Assembly: GCA_965119745.1 (NCBI GenBank)
Contig: OZ221973.1
Span: 434,001 to 498,000, forward strand
DNA length: 64,000 nt
Direction: 5' to 3'
Source of the DNA: CAJFUR01 sp904420575
GTDB taxonomy: Bacteria; Actinomycetota; Coriobacteriia; Coriobacteriales; Eggerthellaceae
In this document: one piece after another, positions 33,299-41,600 of the stretch
How the letters are laid out: each line of letters begins with the position of its first letter
Position numbering within the stretch: the stretch's first letter is position 1
Made by a program: the position numbers and the translations under genes
The notes under the pieces: generated by a model
Seen by the model: the letters and a program-made list of their open reading frames with translations, nothing else
Database searches by the model: none
What the model was told of the DNA's origin: nothing

Positions 33299-35068
33299 TC
33301 AGGAGTCGGCGAGCTCTCGGGCGTGGGCGCTCGACTGCTCCAGCTGTTCCACGGCCGCACGCAGAGCCGCCACGTCTTCGGCTGCGGCCGCATCCCCCTT
33401 CTTCCCCAGCAACTTGCGCAGGGCGGCCTCGTCGTTCTTGACGGCCTTCTTCTCTTCCTTGTCCAGTCGCTTGCCGGCCGTGCCGAGCGCGCGGTCGACC
33501 TCGCCCAGCAGCCGCTGCGCCTCTTCACGCACGGCAAGGCCGTCGCGGCGCAGCTGGTCCTGCGCGGCATACTGCTCGGCGTCGCGCATGGCGGCCTCTA
33601 TCTCGTCGTCGGACATGCGCTCGGTGTCGGTGATGGTGATGGACTGCTCCTTGCCCGTGTCCAGGTCCTTCGCCGACACTGTGAGGATGCCGTTGGCGTC
33701 GATGTCGAACGTGACCTCGATCTGCGGCACGCCGGCGGGCGCACGCTTGATGCCCTTCAGGCGGAACGTGCCGATGGTCTTGTTGTCCTTCGCCATGGGG
33801 CGCTCGCCTTGCAGCACGCGCACCTCCACGCTGGTCTGGAACGCCGCCGCCGTGGAGAACACCTGCGAGTAGTGCACCGGCAGCGTGGTGTTGCGCTCGA
33901 TGAGGCGCGTCGCCACGCCGCCCACCGTCTCGATGGACAGGCTCAGGGGGATCACGTCGAGCAGCAGGATGTCGCCGCCGACCGGCACGATGCCCATCGA
34001 CGCGTTGGAGAGCGTGGAGCCCTGCACCGCTGCACCCGACGCCACGCATTCGTCGGGGTTGATGGACGACGAGGGGTCCTTGCCCGTGAGCGCGCGCACG
34101 TGCGCCTGCACGGCCGGCATGCGCGTGGAGCCGCCCACCAGCAGCACCTGCCCCAATTCCGACGCGGCGATGCCCGCGTCCATGAGCGCTTGCTGCACCG
34201 GGCCGGTGGTGCGCTCCACCAAATCGCGCGTCATGTTCTCGAAAGCCGAGCGGGTCACCTCCACGTCCAGGTGCAGCGGGCCGGCTGCGCCTTGCGCCAG
34301 GAACGGCAGGTTGGCACGGGTGCTCGCCAGGGCCGACAGGTCCTTCTTGGCCTCGCGGGCGGCCTCGCGCACGCGCTGCGGGGCGGCGGGGTCATGGCGC
34401 ACGTCCACCCCGGTCGCGCGCTTGAACTCCTGCACCAGATAGTCCGCCACGCGCTCGTCGAAGTCGTCGCCGCCCAGATGGTTGTCGCCTGCGGTGGCCA
34501 GGACCTCGATGACCCCTTCGCCGATCTCGATGATGGACACGTCGAACGTGCCGCCGCCCAGGTCGTACACCATCACCTTCTGCGGCGTGCCGTTGTCGAG
34601 CCCGTAGGCGAGCGCGGCGGCCGTGGGCTCGTTGATGATGCGCAGCACGTTCAGGCCCGCAATGCGGCCGGCGTCCTTGGTGGCCTGCCGCTGCATGTCG
34701 TTGAAGTAGGCGGGCACGGTGACCACCGCGTCGGTCACGCTGGTTCCCAGATACGCCTCGGCGTCCTGGCGCATCTTGCGCAGGATCATGGCGGAAAGCT
34801 CCTGGGGCGTGAACTTCTTGCCGTCCACGGTCGCGCGCCAGTCGGTGCCCATGTGCCGCTTGACGGAGGCGAACGTGCGGCCGGCGTTCATGGCCGCCTG
34901 GCGGCACGCCACGTTGCCCACCAGCCGCTCGCCTTCCTTGGAGAACGCCACGACGCTGGGCGTGGTGCGCTCGCCTTCCGCATTGGGGATGACGACGGTC
35001 TTGCCTCCTTCCACCGCGGCCATGCAGCTGTTCGTGGTTCCCAGGTCGATGCCGATCGTCGCTCCCAT
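33299..35068 (-). CDS. dnaK: Hsp70 chaperone DnaK, short form
   Basis: The 589-residue protein has the Hsp70 ATPase domain (IGIDLGTTNSCMAAVEGG, VPAYFNDMQRQATKDAGRIA, VYDLGGGTFDVSII, LVGGSTRMPAVQ) and the substrate-binding domain (DVIPLSLSIETVGG). The C-terminal lid is shortened and lacks the usual acidic EEVD-like end; typical DnaK has 610-640 residues. It refolds proteins with a J-domain partner and GrpE. No grpE is present. It is the last gene of a MarR-headed operon beside a J-domain protein, so it is likely a second, specialised DnaK rather than the main housekeeping copy. Confidence 0.9.
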   Translation of the reverse strand: MGATIGIDLGTTNSCMAAVEGGKTVVIPNAEGERTTPSVVAFSKEGERLVGNVACRQAAMNAGRTFASVKRHMGTDWRATVDGKKFTPQELSAMILRKMRQDAEAYLGTSVTDAVVTVPAYFNDMQRQATKDAGRIAGLNVLRIINEPTAAALAYGLDNGTPQKVMVYDLGGGTFDVSIIEIGEGVIEVLATAGDNHLGGDDFDERVADYLVQEFKRATGVDVRHDPAAPQRVREAAREAKKDLSALASTRANLPFLAQGAAGPLHLDVEVTRSAFENMTRDLVERTTGPVQQALMDAGIAASELGQVLLVGGSTRMPAVQAHVRALTGKDPSSSINPDECVASGAAVQGSTLSNASMGIVPVGGDILLLDVIPLSLSIETVGGVATRLIERNTTLPVHYSQVFSTAAAFQTSVEVRVLQGERPMAKDNKTIGTFRLKGIKRAPAGVPQIEVTFDIDANGILTVSAKDLDTGKEQSITITDTERMSDDEIEAAMRDAEQYAAQDQLRRDGLAVREEAQRLLGEVDRALGTAGKRLDKEEKKAVKNDEAALRKLLGKKGDAAAAEDVAALRAAVEQLEQSSAHARELADS

Positions 35069-35132
35069 ATGCGTGTTCCTTTCGTCGTGCCTGCGCGCGG
35101 CGCGGGCGGTGTTCCGTATCGAGTGGCGCTAT

Positions 35133-35960
35133 TTAGAAGTAGGGCATGAACATGCGGCAGATCATCTGGGCGAAGCATAGCCCGCAGCAGATGGTTCCCG
35201 GGTCCATGAAGCCCATGCTGAAGCCCTGTGCCTGGCCTTCCTCCCGGTACTCGGTGCCGGCGCGCTGGAACTGCCGCTGCGCGCGCTGATAGTCGGGATT
35301 GCCCAGGTCCATCTGCACCGCCTTGCGGATCAGCTCCAACGCCATGAGGGTGTTGCCTGCGCCCTGGTTGGCCAGGGCCGCCAGATAGTGCCACCGCGCG
35401 TCACGCCCGCTGCTGACCACGGCGCTGAGGATGCCCACCGCCTGCTGGAAGTCGCCCGCGTTGATGGCCGCGACGGCCTGGCGCACCGAGGCGCTGTCGC
35501 TGGCAGACGGTTCGGGATGGATGGGCTCGTTCGAGGCCGCGCCCGCACCGCCGAAGCCGAACAGGTCGTCGAAGTCGAAGCCGAAGCCGCCCGTCCAGCC
35601 ATAGGGGCCTTCCGTGCCGTAGCCCTGGCCGCCTTGCTGGTAGCCCTGGCCCTGTCCCGAACCCTGGCTTCCCTGGCCGTAGCCGCCCGCGCCACCTGCG
35701 TAGCCGTAGCCGGACGAGCCCGCACCCGAGCCCCCGGCCGCGCCGGCGCGCCGGTCGCGCGCCGCGTACTTCTCCGGGTTCATGATGCGGTCGTACGCCT
35801 CGTTGATGCGGTTCATGCGCTCGGCCGCCGCCGGATCGTTCGGGTTCAGGTCCGGATGGTTCTCCCGCGCCTTCTTGCGGTAGGCCTTCTTCACTTCGTC
35901 GGGCGTTGCGTTCTCGCTCACGCCCAGCACGGCATACGGGTTATCGGTCATGACGCTCAT
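35133..35960 (-). CDS. J-domain protein, membrane-end variant
   Basis: The 275-residue protein has an N-terminal J domain (NPYAVLGVSENATPDEVKKA, HPDLNPNDPAA with the HPD motif at about 36-38). A Gly/Tyr/Gln-rich linker of about 60 residues follows (GSGAGSSGYGYAGGAGGYGQ pattern), then a tetratricopeptide-like region (AINAGDFQQAVGILSAV, ARWHYLAALANQGAGNTLMA) and a hydrophobic, cysteine-containing C-terminus (GTICCGLCFAQMICRMFMPY). It lacks the zinc-finger domain of true DnaJ. It probably directs the adjacent short DnaK to a particular substrate, perhaps at the membrane. It overlaps the DUF5685 gene by 20 bases. Confidence 0.87.
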   Translation of the reverse strand: MSVMTDNPYAVLGVSENATPDEVKKAYRKKARENHPDLNPNDPAAAERMNRINEAYDRIMNPEKYAARDRRAGAAGGSGAGSSGYGYAGGAGGYGQGSQGSGQGQGYQQGGQGYGTEGPYGWTGGFGFDFDDLFGFGGAGAASNEPIHPEPSASDSASVRQAVAAINAGDFQQAVGILSAVVSSGRDARWHYLAALANQGAGNTLMALELIRKAVQMDLGNPDYQRAQRQFQRAGTEYREEGQAQGFSMGFMDPGTICCGLCFAQMICRMFMPYF

Positions 35961-36780
35961 GTTCCTCCACGGCCTTCTTCTTGCGTTGGGCGTTGTATTT
36001 CTGCCACACGCCGGCGTACAGCACGTTGCGCAGCAGATGCAGGTCCTGTTCCAGCGGCAACTTCTCGAACGCCGTCGTGGCCTCTCCCATGATCACGGAA
36101 AGGGCCGCCTCCAGGTCGGCGGGCACGACGTCGAGCGTCGAAAGCGGGTTGTAGCTGCCTTGCTTTTGGTCGTGCTCGAGGTCGCACGCCGCGTCCATCA
36201 GGTAGACGAACCGGCCCAGATGCCGTCCCATGCTCCGGAGCGTTTCCGACCAGGGATCCTGCTCGATGACGAACAGCTCTCCCATCAGCCGGCCGAAGCA
36301 GCGGGCGGCCTCGTCGGGCGCGGGCGCGTTCGCCTGCTCCAGCCGGGCGATGGCGGCAAGCTCGTCCTCGATGGCGGCGCACTGCCGCGGCAGGCGTTCG
36401 CGCACCTGGCGATACGGCTTCGCCAACGCCGCGGCCCCCGTCCGCGCCGCCACGTTGCGGTCGTCATGCCAGTCGTCCCAGCACTTGTGGTAGGCCAAGG
36501 CGACGGTCAGGTCGGCGGCGTAACCGGTGAAGCGGGTTTGCACGAAGTCGTGCGGCGAGAGCGGATGCAGCAGGCAACGTGCCTGGTCCTGGGTTTCTTC
36601 GGGTTCGTAGAGCGATCCGTGCAGCAGCACCAAAAACGCCATGTCGTAGGTGAGCGCGAGGCGGCACCGCTGCCCGCAACGGCCGCCCAGCGTGCGGCAC
36701 AGCCCGCAGTAGGCGGCGCGGTACCGCGCCTTTTCCTGATCGCTGGCATCTTCCAAGTTGGCGACGAGGTACCCGAACAT
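35941..36780 (-). CDS. DUF5685 family protein
   Basis: The 279-residue protein shows the DUF5685 pattern: an N-terminal FGYLVANLEDASDQEKARYR and a cysteine cluster YCGLCRTLGGRCGQRCRL (residues about 24-41), then largely helical sequence with conserved Asp/His residues (DDWHDDRNVAARTG, YLMDAACDLEHDQKQGSYNP). Function is unknown. The cysteine pairs and D-D-x-x-D motifs resemble metal or prenyl-phosphate binding helices. It sits between MarR and the J-domain protein, overlapping both closely, so it works with the chaperone pair or is coregulated with it. Confidence 0.8.
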   Translation of the reverse strand: MFGYLVANLEDASDQEKARYRAAYCGLCRTLGGRCGQRCRLALTYDMAFLVLLHGSLYEPEETQDQARCLLHPLSPHDFVQTRFTGYAADLTVALAYHKCWDDWHDDRNVAARTGAAALAKPYRQVRERLPRQCAAIEDELAAIARLEQANAPAPDEAARCFGRLMGELFVIEQDPWSETLRSMGRHLGRFVYLMDAACDLEHDQKQGSYNPLSTLDVVPADLEAALSVIMGEATTAFEKLPLEQDLHLLRNVLYAGVWQKYNAQRKKKAVEEHERHDR

Positions 36781-36782
36781 GG

Positions 36783-37250
36783 TCAGCGCCCCAGCCGTTC
36801 CGAAAAGTCGCGCAGCGCGCGGAAGCCGGTCAGGATGGTCGCGAACGTTTCCGGGGGCTCCGCTTCGAAGACGGGGCCGTAGAGCCCTTTGACCTCCCCG
36901 TCGATGCTTTTCAGCAAGGCACGGCCCTCATCGGTGATGCGCAGCTCGAAGGCGCGCTTGCCCCGCGCGCTGCGACGACGTTCCACCAGCCCGCGCTCTT
37001 CCAGCTTGTGGCACACCGCCGAGAAGTTCGTGCGCAGGATGCCCGCGCGGTCGCTCAGCTGCCCCGCCGACTGTCCCGGTTCGTCCAAGAGCTCGACCAG
37101 CACGTACATCTGCTGCGCCGTGAGGGCGTGGCGCTGGCAGATGGGCATGACGCCCGCGTGCACGATGGTCTGCAGGGAACGCGTGACGTGCAGCAGCTCT
37201 CGCCGGAACATGTCGGCGTCGGGAACGGGAGGAAGGGCGGCCATGCTCAT
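36783..37250 (-). CDS. MarR-family transcriptional regulator
   Basis: The 155-residue protein starts at 37250 and overlaps the upstream gene stop by four bases. It has the MarR winged helix: LTAQQMYVLVELLDEPGQSA, then SDRAGILRTNFSAVCHKLEE and a wing RRRSARGKRAFELRIT. It likely represses its own operon through the dyad at 37760-37784. The operon mates (zinc-ribbon membrane protein, DUF5685, J-protein, DnaK) suggest response to a stress such as a toxic phenolic or oxidant, the usual MarR ligands. Confidence 0.9.
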   Translation of the reverse strand: MSMAALPPVPDADMFRRELLHVTRSLQTIVHAGVMPICQRHALTAQQMYVLVELLDEPGQSAGQLSDRAGILRTNFSAVCHKLEERGLVERRRSARGKRAFELRITDEGRALLKSIDGEVKGLYGPVFEAEPPETFATILTGFRALRDFSERLGR

Positions 37251-37663
37251 GATTTGCGGACGGTCTGCTCGTGGCACTGGGGGCAGGTCACGCGCAGCGT
37301 GCCCTTGCCGCGCGGGACGGACAGCACGGCGCCGCATTTCTTGCATTTGAAGTAGCAGGTGGTCTTGCGGTTCTTCCACGCCTTGCCCGCCACGGACACG
37401 GCCTGCTTGGGCTTGGCGACGATGCGCCGGTACGCCTCGTTCTCGCTTGCGCGCTTGTGCTCGTTGCGGGAGAAACAGCGGAACAGCGCCAGCGCCAAGC
37501 ACGCGAGCGCCACCCAGGAAAGCAGGTCGAGCCCGGGGACGACCGACGCCAACGTGAGCACCAGCCCGACGATGATCAGCATGTTCGACAGGCTGTCGGC
37601 GCCATGCCTTCCCTGCATCCATCCAGCCATCCGCCACTGCAAGCGTTCGAAGAACCCTCTCAT
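37247..37663 (-). CDS. Membrane protein with C-terminal zinc ribbon
   Basis: The 138-residue protein begins MRGFFERLQWRMAGWMQGRH, continues with two hydrophobic helices (about 28-70) and ends with a CKKC...CPQC zinc ribbon (FKCKKCGAVLSVPRGKG, then VTCPQCHEQTVRK). It is the first gene of the MarR operon. Similar small membrane-plus-zinc-ribbon proteins are common in actinobacteria but have no known role. It may bind a partner protein or nucleic acid at the membrane face. Confidence 0.8.
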   Translation of the reverse strand: MRGFFERLQWRMAGWMQGRHGADSLSNMLIIVGLVLTLASVVPGLDLLSWVALACLALALFRCFSRNEHKRASENEAYRRIVAKPKQAVSVAGKAWKNRKTTCYFKCKKCGAVLSVPRGKGTLRVTCPQCHEQTVRKS

Positions 37664-37759
37664 GCGCGCGTCGCCTCTCTCTGCCTGCCCCGTCGTTGCC
37701 GCTTCCCTCGCGAGGGAAGCGGCGCTCCCGTGTTCGCACCGCGAACAGAGGACGGCTAC

Positions 37760-37790
37760 AAATACTCTTAAAATATGAGCATTTAGTATA
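37760..37790 (-). promoter_or_regulatory. Promoter and MarR-type operator of the chaperone operon
   Basis: The dyad AAATACTC (37760-37767) / GAGCATTT (37777-37784), one mismatch, spans 25 bases in an AT-rich patch. Directly beside it is a leftward -10 candidate TATACT (complement of 37785-37790). The dyad would cover the start of transcription, about 100 bases upstream of the first gene, which suits repression by the MarR protein of the operon. The rest of the gap 37664-37914 has nothing else I recognise. Confidence 0.6.
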
Positions 37791-37914
37791 GCCTTTCGGG
37801 GAACCTGCCCGGGCGCACCACGCGAAGCACGCCTAACGCACACAGGATGTGCATACCTGAAGGAGCGCCCTCGGGGGGCGGAGAGGCGGTGTGAGAGAGA
37901 AGGGGGCGGGCAGC

Positions 37915-38136
37915 CTAAGCGCGCTCCTTGGAGCCCAGGCGCGGCTCCTGCTTTCCTGCAGAGGCTTCGCTTCCGAGGGGAGCGAACGCGACGGCCCCGC
38001 ATGACGTGCAGATGCCGGTGGCCGCGTCCACCGTGCCGCCGCACGCGAAACAGGGGATGGTGGGCGGCGGCGTGTACAGGGGGCTCGCGGGGTCGAACTT
38101 GCCGCACCGGCCGCATCCCGTGCAGGGATAGCACAT
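37915..38136 (-). CDS. Small cysteine-rich (zinc-ribbon) protein of the molybdoenzyme operon
   Basis: The 73-residue protein starts MCYPCTGCGRCGK, with five cysteines in the first 11-12 residues, followed by a second ribbon (IPCFACGGTVDAATGICTSCG). The N-terminal CxxCxxCxxC spacing could bind zinc or an iron-sulfur cluster. A very strong AAGGAGGAGG precedes the ATG. It is the last gene of the operon for two molybdopterin enzymes, 13 bases after the FKBP gene. Comparable small cysteine-rich genes accompany the other molybdoenzymes of this window (45241, 55466, 58422). Function unknown; a role in cofactor or cluster maturation is inference. Confidence 0.82.
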   Translation of the reverse strand: MCYPCTGCGRCGKFDPASPLYTPPPTIPCFACGGTVDAATGICTSCGAVAFAPLGSEASAGKQEPRLGSKERA

Positions 38137-38149
38137 GCGTCCCTCCTCC

Positions 38150-38575
38150 TTACTTCAGGTCCACCAGCTCCACCCAGTATTCGAGCGTCTTGCCCGCATA
38201 GGGGTGGTTGAGATCGATCTGCACCGTGTCCTCGGTCGCGTCGACGATGACGGCGGGCTTCGCCGCCAGGCCGTCGGCGCTTTTCCACATGACCATGGAA
38301 CCCTTCTTCATGTCGTAGCCATGGTCCAGGACGGAGCGCGGGTACCACTGCACCAGCTTCGGGTCGGCGTTCCCGTAGCCTTCTTCGGGAGGGATCAGAA
38401 GCGTGCAGCTCTCTCCCACTTCCATCTGACCCAACGCCCGCTCGATGCCCTTGCATACCCGATGCCCGCCGATGCGCACGGCAAGCGGTTCGTCCATGCG
38501 GACGTCGTGAGGCTGCTCGCCTGCCACGCCGCCGCGATAGCGGATGTAGGCGGTCTTTCCCGTGCGGTCTTCCAT
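38150..38575 (-). CDS. FKBP-type (SlyD-like) peptidyl-prolyl isomerase
   Basis: The start at 38575 gives a 141-residue protein. It has the SlyD layout: an FKBP half (YIRYRGGVAGE, GIERALGQMEVGESCTLLIP, PEEGYGNADPKLVQ), the inserted chaperone flap, and the family end LNHPYAGKTLEYWVELVDLK. It catalyses proline isomerisation and acts as a folding chaperone. It lacks the His-rich metal-binding tail of E. coli SlyD. Its place between the ferredoxin subunit and the cysteine-rich protein implies a role in assembling the molybdoenzyme complex. A second homologue is at 51306. Confidence 0.9.
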   Translation of the reverse strand: MEDRTGKTAYIRYRGGVAGEQPHDVRMDEPLAVRIGGHRVCKGIERALGQMEVGESCTLLIPPEEGYGNADPKLVQWYPRSVLDHGYDMKKGSMVMWKSADGLAAKPAVIVDATEDTVQIDLNHPYAGKTLEYWVELVDLK

Positions 38576-38654
38576 GTCGTCAATCCCCTGTCGTCTTGTC
38601 GTCTGCCCCGCCGGGAGGCGCCGCAAGGGCGCCCCGCCGGCGGCGAGATGCGGC

Positions 38655-39143
38655 CTAGACCGCGTCTTCCTCGAACTCGCCCACCTTGGCGTCGTGCCGG
38701 TGCGCGCCGAACGTGGCCGACCCGGTTCCCGACACCTCGATGTGGGCCGCCTTGTGCTCGGCGCCCTTTTCCACATGCACGAACGCGCCCCGCGCTTCCC
38801 GCGGCAGGTACTGGGGAACGATCAGCATCTGCTTGGGCTTGTCGGCAAGCTTCTTCGACAGGTCCTCCACCGTGCCGTAATACAGGACGTTCGCCAGGCA
38901 ATGATGGACGCAGATGGGCTCGCGCCCGGCGTCCGTGCGCTCGGCGCACAGGTCGCACAGGTCGGTCGGCAGCGGGAAGAAGTTGAAGTTCCAGTTGTCG
39001 TCGTCGATCTTCCACGGCCCATCGGCGTGGACCGAGATGCCCGTCTTGCCCACGGGATAGCCGTGCTCTTCCTTGCAGGAAACCTGGCAGGAGCCGCAGT
39101 TCGTGCAATATTCGTAGTCGATCAGAAGTCCGTACGTTGCCAT
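38655..39143 (-). CDS. 4Fe-4S ferredoxin subunit of molybdopterin oxidoreductase 1
   Basis: The 162-residue protein has two 4Fe-4S motifs: CTNCGSCQVSC (Cys13, 16, 19, 23) and CDLC...CVHHC (Cys63, 66, 78, 82). It is homologous to the small subunits at 42457 and 58942 and to DmsB/pyrogallol transhydroxylase small subunits. A C-terminal extension of about 45 residues, absent from the other two, is rich in His and Gly (FVHVEKGAEHKAAHIEVSGT). It passes electrons to the catalytic subunit. The ATG at 39143 is preceded by the catalytic gene stop at 39146; a GTG two codons earlier overlaps it. Confidence 0.9.
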   Translation of the reverse strand: MATYGLLIDYEYCTNCGSCQVSCKEEHGYPVGKTGISVHADGPWKIDDDNWNFNFFPLPTDLCDLCAERTDAGREPICVHHCLANVLYYGTVEDLSKKLADKPKQMLIVPQYLPREARGAFVHVEKGAEHKAAHIEVSGTGSATFGAHRHDAKVGEFEEDAV

Positions 39144-39145
39144 GT

Positions 39146-41512
39146 TCACACCAGCTTTCCGAATTTTTCCCAGATCAGGTCCATGTCGGTGTCGAAGTTC
39201 TCAGAAACGGGCTCGATGTTGCAGATCAGGCACTTGTTCGGCGCGCCGAAGCCCAGCTTGCCCATGTGCCCGTTGGGGAGCAGGTTGTTGATGTTGCAGC
39301 GGAAGTTCCCGTAGAGGTTGGGCTCGCTTCCGTCCTCTTCGGGGAACCACCAGCCGTGCTGCGCGTGCACGGTCTTCTCGTCCACGATCTCGGACACCTT
39401 GGCCTTCATGTAGCATTCGCCGAACATGTTCCACATGCGCACCCACTGGCCGTCCACGACGTGGTACTTCTTGGCCGTCTCCGGATTGATCTCCATGATG
39501 GGATCGGGGTTCAGCTCGCGCAGATACGGGATCTGGCGGTGCTCCGAATGGAAGAACGCCGTGGTGCGGGCACCCGTCGTGAGGATGAGCGGGTACTCTT
39601 CGGCGAGCTCGGGCTTGCTGACCGGGCTGAACTCGGGCTCCAGGTAGAACGGCAGCGGGTCTTCGCCGAACTGGTTGTAGGCCGTGGACCACAGTTCCAC
39701 GCGACCGGTCGGCGTGGCGAAGCCAGGCTGCCCGTCGGGGCGCAGAAGCCCCTTCTCGTACTTGTAGTAGTCGATGGGCACCTGGGCGACCACGCACTGC
39801 GACACGCGGTCGAAGTATTCGCCGTGCTCTTCCACGCCCAGACGGAACGCCTCCACCAGCTCGTGCTCGTTGGCCCACTTCTCGAAGCGCTCCGGATGCA
39901 GGTACTTGCCCAGGCGGTACGCCAGCTCCATGTCGGAAGGCAGGTTGCCGCAGTCGATGGCCTTGTGCATGAAGCCGGCCGTCACGGTGCAGGGCGCGTA
40001 GTGCGTGAACACCGTCCCTTCGCGTTCGGCCACGGTGGCGATGGGCAGGAACAGGTCGCAGGTGGCCTGGATGGAGGCGTTCATGAACGTGTCGATGCCG
40101 ATGCAGAACTCCAGCTTGTCGATCAGGGCGTCATGCCAGCGCTTGGGCTCCATGGAGCAGTTCGTGATGGCGTTGTCGCCCATGTAGAAGCCCATGCGGA
40201 TGGGATAGGGCTCGTCGGTCTCCAGCGTTTCCAGCATGAGATCCACCTGGGAGTTCAGGATCATGTTGCAGTACGCCGGATACTCGGCCATGCCGATCAT
40301 TTTCTGGAACAGCTCGTCGGGGATGCACTCCTTGTAGCCGAAGCCCAGCTCGTTGTGGCCGGCGTCGGCACCGGGGAGAAGCTGGCCGCCGGGGCGGTCG
40401 AGGTTGCCCGTGATGGCCTGCAGCGAGATGATGCACTGGCTGTTCTGCATGCCGTCGGTCTTCTGGTCCACGGCAAGGCCCCACATGATGGCGGCCGGCT
40501 TGGCCGTGGCGTACATGCGGGCGGCGGCGTAGATCTTGTCCACCGGCACGTCGCAGATCTCGGCGGCCCGTTCGGGCGGCATCTCCTGCACGCGCTCGGC
40601 CAGCTGGTCGAACCCGTAGCACCAGTACTCCACGAAGTCGTGGTCGTAGAGGCCTTCGTTGATGATGATGTTGAGCCACGCCATGGCCAGCGCCGTGTCG
40701 GTGCCGCTGCGCAGCTGGAGATGGATGTCGGCGCGGGCGGAAAGCCAGTTCACGCGCGGGTCGATCTGGATGATGCGCGTGCCGCGGCGCATGGCGTCCA
40801 CCACCGCATGCCCGAAGAAGCCGTCCGGGTTGGATTCCAGCGGCGCCTTGCCCCACATCACGATGACCTCGGTGAGCTCGTAGCGCTCGTCGTCCCAGCG
40901 GCCCGGCAGCGCGCCGGAATAGTCCCATTCGGCGTACGTCGTGCCGGTGATGTAGGCGGCCGCCGCCAGACGCGGCGTGTAGCAGGCATAGCCCGACTGC
41001 ATGTAGCAGTAGTTGGGCGTGCCGAACACCATGGTGGGATAGAGCGACATCGTGCCGCCTTCGCGGCCCGTGCCGGACATGCCGATGATGGACTCGGGGC
41101 CGTACTGTTCGCAGATGCGCTCGTAGTTCTCCTTCACGATGGCGAACGCCTCGTCCCACGAGCACTCTTCCCACGCCTCCGCGTTGCCGCGGTCGGCGCG
41201 GGCGCGCTTGAGCGGGGTCAGGATGCGCGCCGGGCTGTACACGTAGTCCTTGAGGGCGATGCACCGGGGGCACAGGCGGCCCTGGGTGACGGGATGGTTC
41301 TCGTCGCCTTCCACCTTGACCAGCCGACCCTCGTCGTTCACGTACAGCTTGAGGCCGCAGCCCACCGGATGGCAGCCGGGAGGCGACCACGGGCACGTGC
41401 GCGTGACGGTTAGCCCGTCTTCCTCGTAGCGCCACGGCTTGCCGATGTCGTTTACATCGGACAGGCTTTCCAGCTTCACCACCGGCGCAGCCTTGTAATC
41501 TGCTTCCTGCAT
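39146..41512 (-). CDS. Molybdopterin oxidoreductase 1, catalytic subunit (catechol dehydroxylase-like)
   Basis: The ATG at 41512 follows AGGAG. The 788-residue protein is a DMSO-reductase-superfamily enzyme that binds bis-MGD. Conserved cysteines Cys47, Cys52, Cys81 and Cys84 (GCHPVGC and RLCPRC) probably hold a 4Fe-4S cluster. Cys177 in GYACYTPR, conserved in all three paralogues here, is the likely molybdenum ligand. MGD-contact segments are MSGTGREGG and VIVMWGKAPLESNP. There is no twin-arginine signal, so the enzyme is cytoplasmic. Size and neighbours match the cytoplasmic catechol dehydroxylases of Gordonibacter and Eggerthella (Cadh/Dodh/Hcdh type) and pyrogallol transhydroxylase. The phenolic substrate cannot be assigned. 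Confidence 0.88.
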   Translation of the reverse strand: MQEADYKAAPVVKLESLSDVNDIGKPWRYEEDGLTVTRTCPWSPPGCHPVGCGLKLYVNDEGRLVKVEGDENHPVTQGRLCPRCIALKDYVYSPARILTPLKRARADRGNAEAWEECSWDEAFAIVKENYERICEQYGPESIIGMSGTGREGGTMSLYPTMVFGTPNYCYMQSGYACYTPRLAAAAYITGTTYAEWDYSGALPGRWDDERYELTEVIVMWGKAPLESNPDGFFGHAVVDAMRRGTRIIQIDPRVNWLSARADIHLQLRSGTDTALAMAWLNIIINEGLYDHDFVEYWCYGFDQLAERVQEMPPERAAEICDVPVDKIYAAARMYATAKPAAIMWGLAVDQKTDGMQNSQCIISLQAITGNLDRPGGQLLPGADAGHNELGFGYKECIPDELFQKMIGMAEYPAYCNMILNSQVDLMLETLETDEPYPIRMGFYMGDNAITNCSMEPKRWHDALIDKLEFCIGIDTFMNASIQATCDLFLPIATVAEREGTVFTHYAPCTVTAGFMHKAIDCGNLPSDMELAYRLGKYLHPERFEKWANEHELVEAFRLGVEEHGEYFDRVSQCVVAQVPIDYYKYEKGLLRPDGQPGFATPTGRVELWSTAYNQFGEDPLPFYLEPEFSPVSKPELAEEYPLILTTGARTTAFFHSEHRQIPYLRELNPDPIMEINPETAKKYHVVDGQWVRMWNMFGECYMKAKVSEIVDEKTVHAQHGWWFPEEDGSEPNLYGNFRCNINNLLPNGHMGKLGFGAPNKCLICNIEPVSENFDTDMDLIWEKFGKLV

Positions 41513-41600
41513 GTTCTCACACTCCTCGTACGTTGCTTGTGCGCTGCGGCCGCCCTGCAGGGGCCGCAGCGCCTCACTTGTCAATCGGCAGCTCCGTCGC

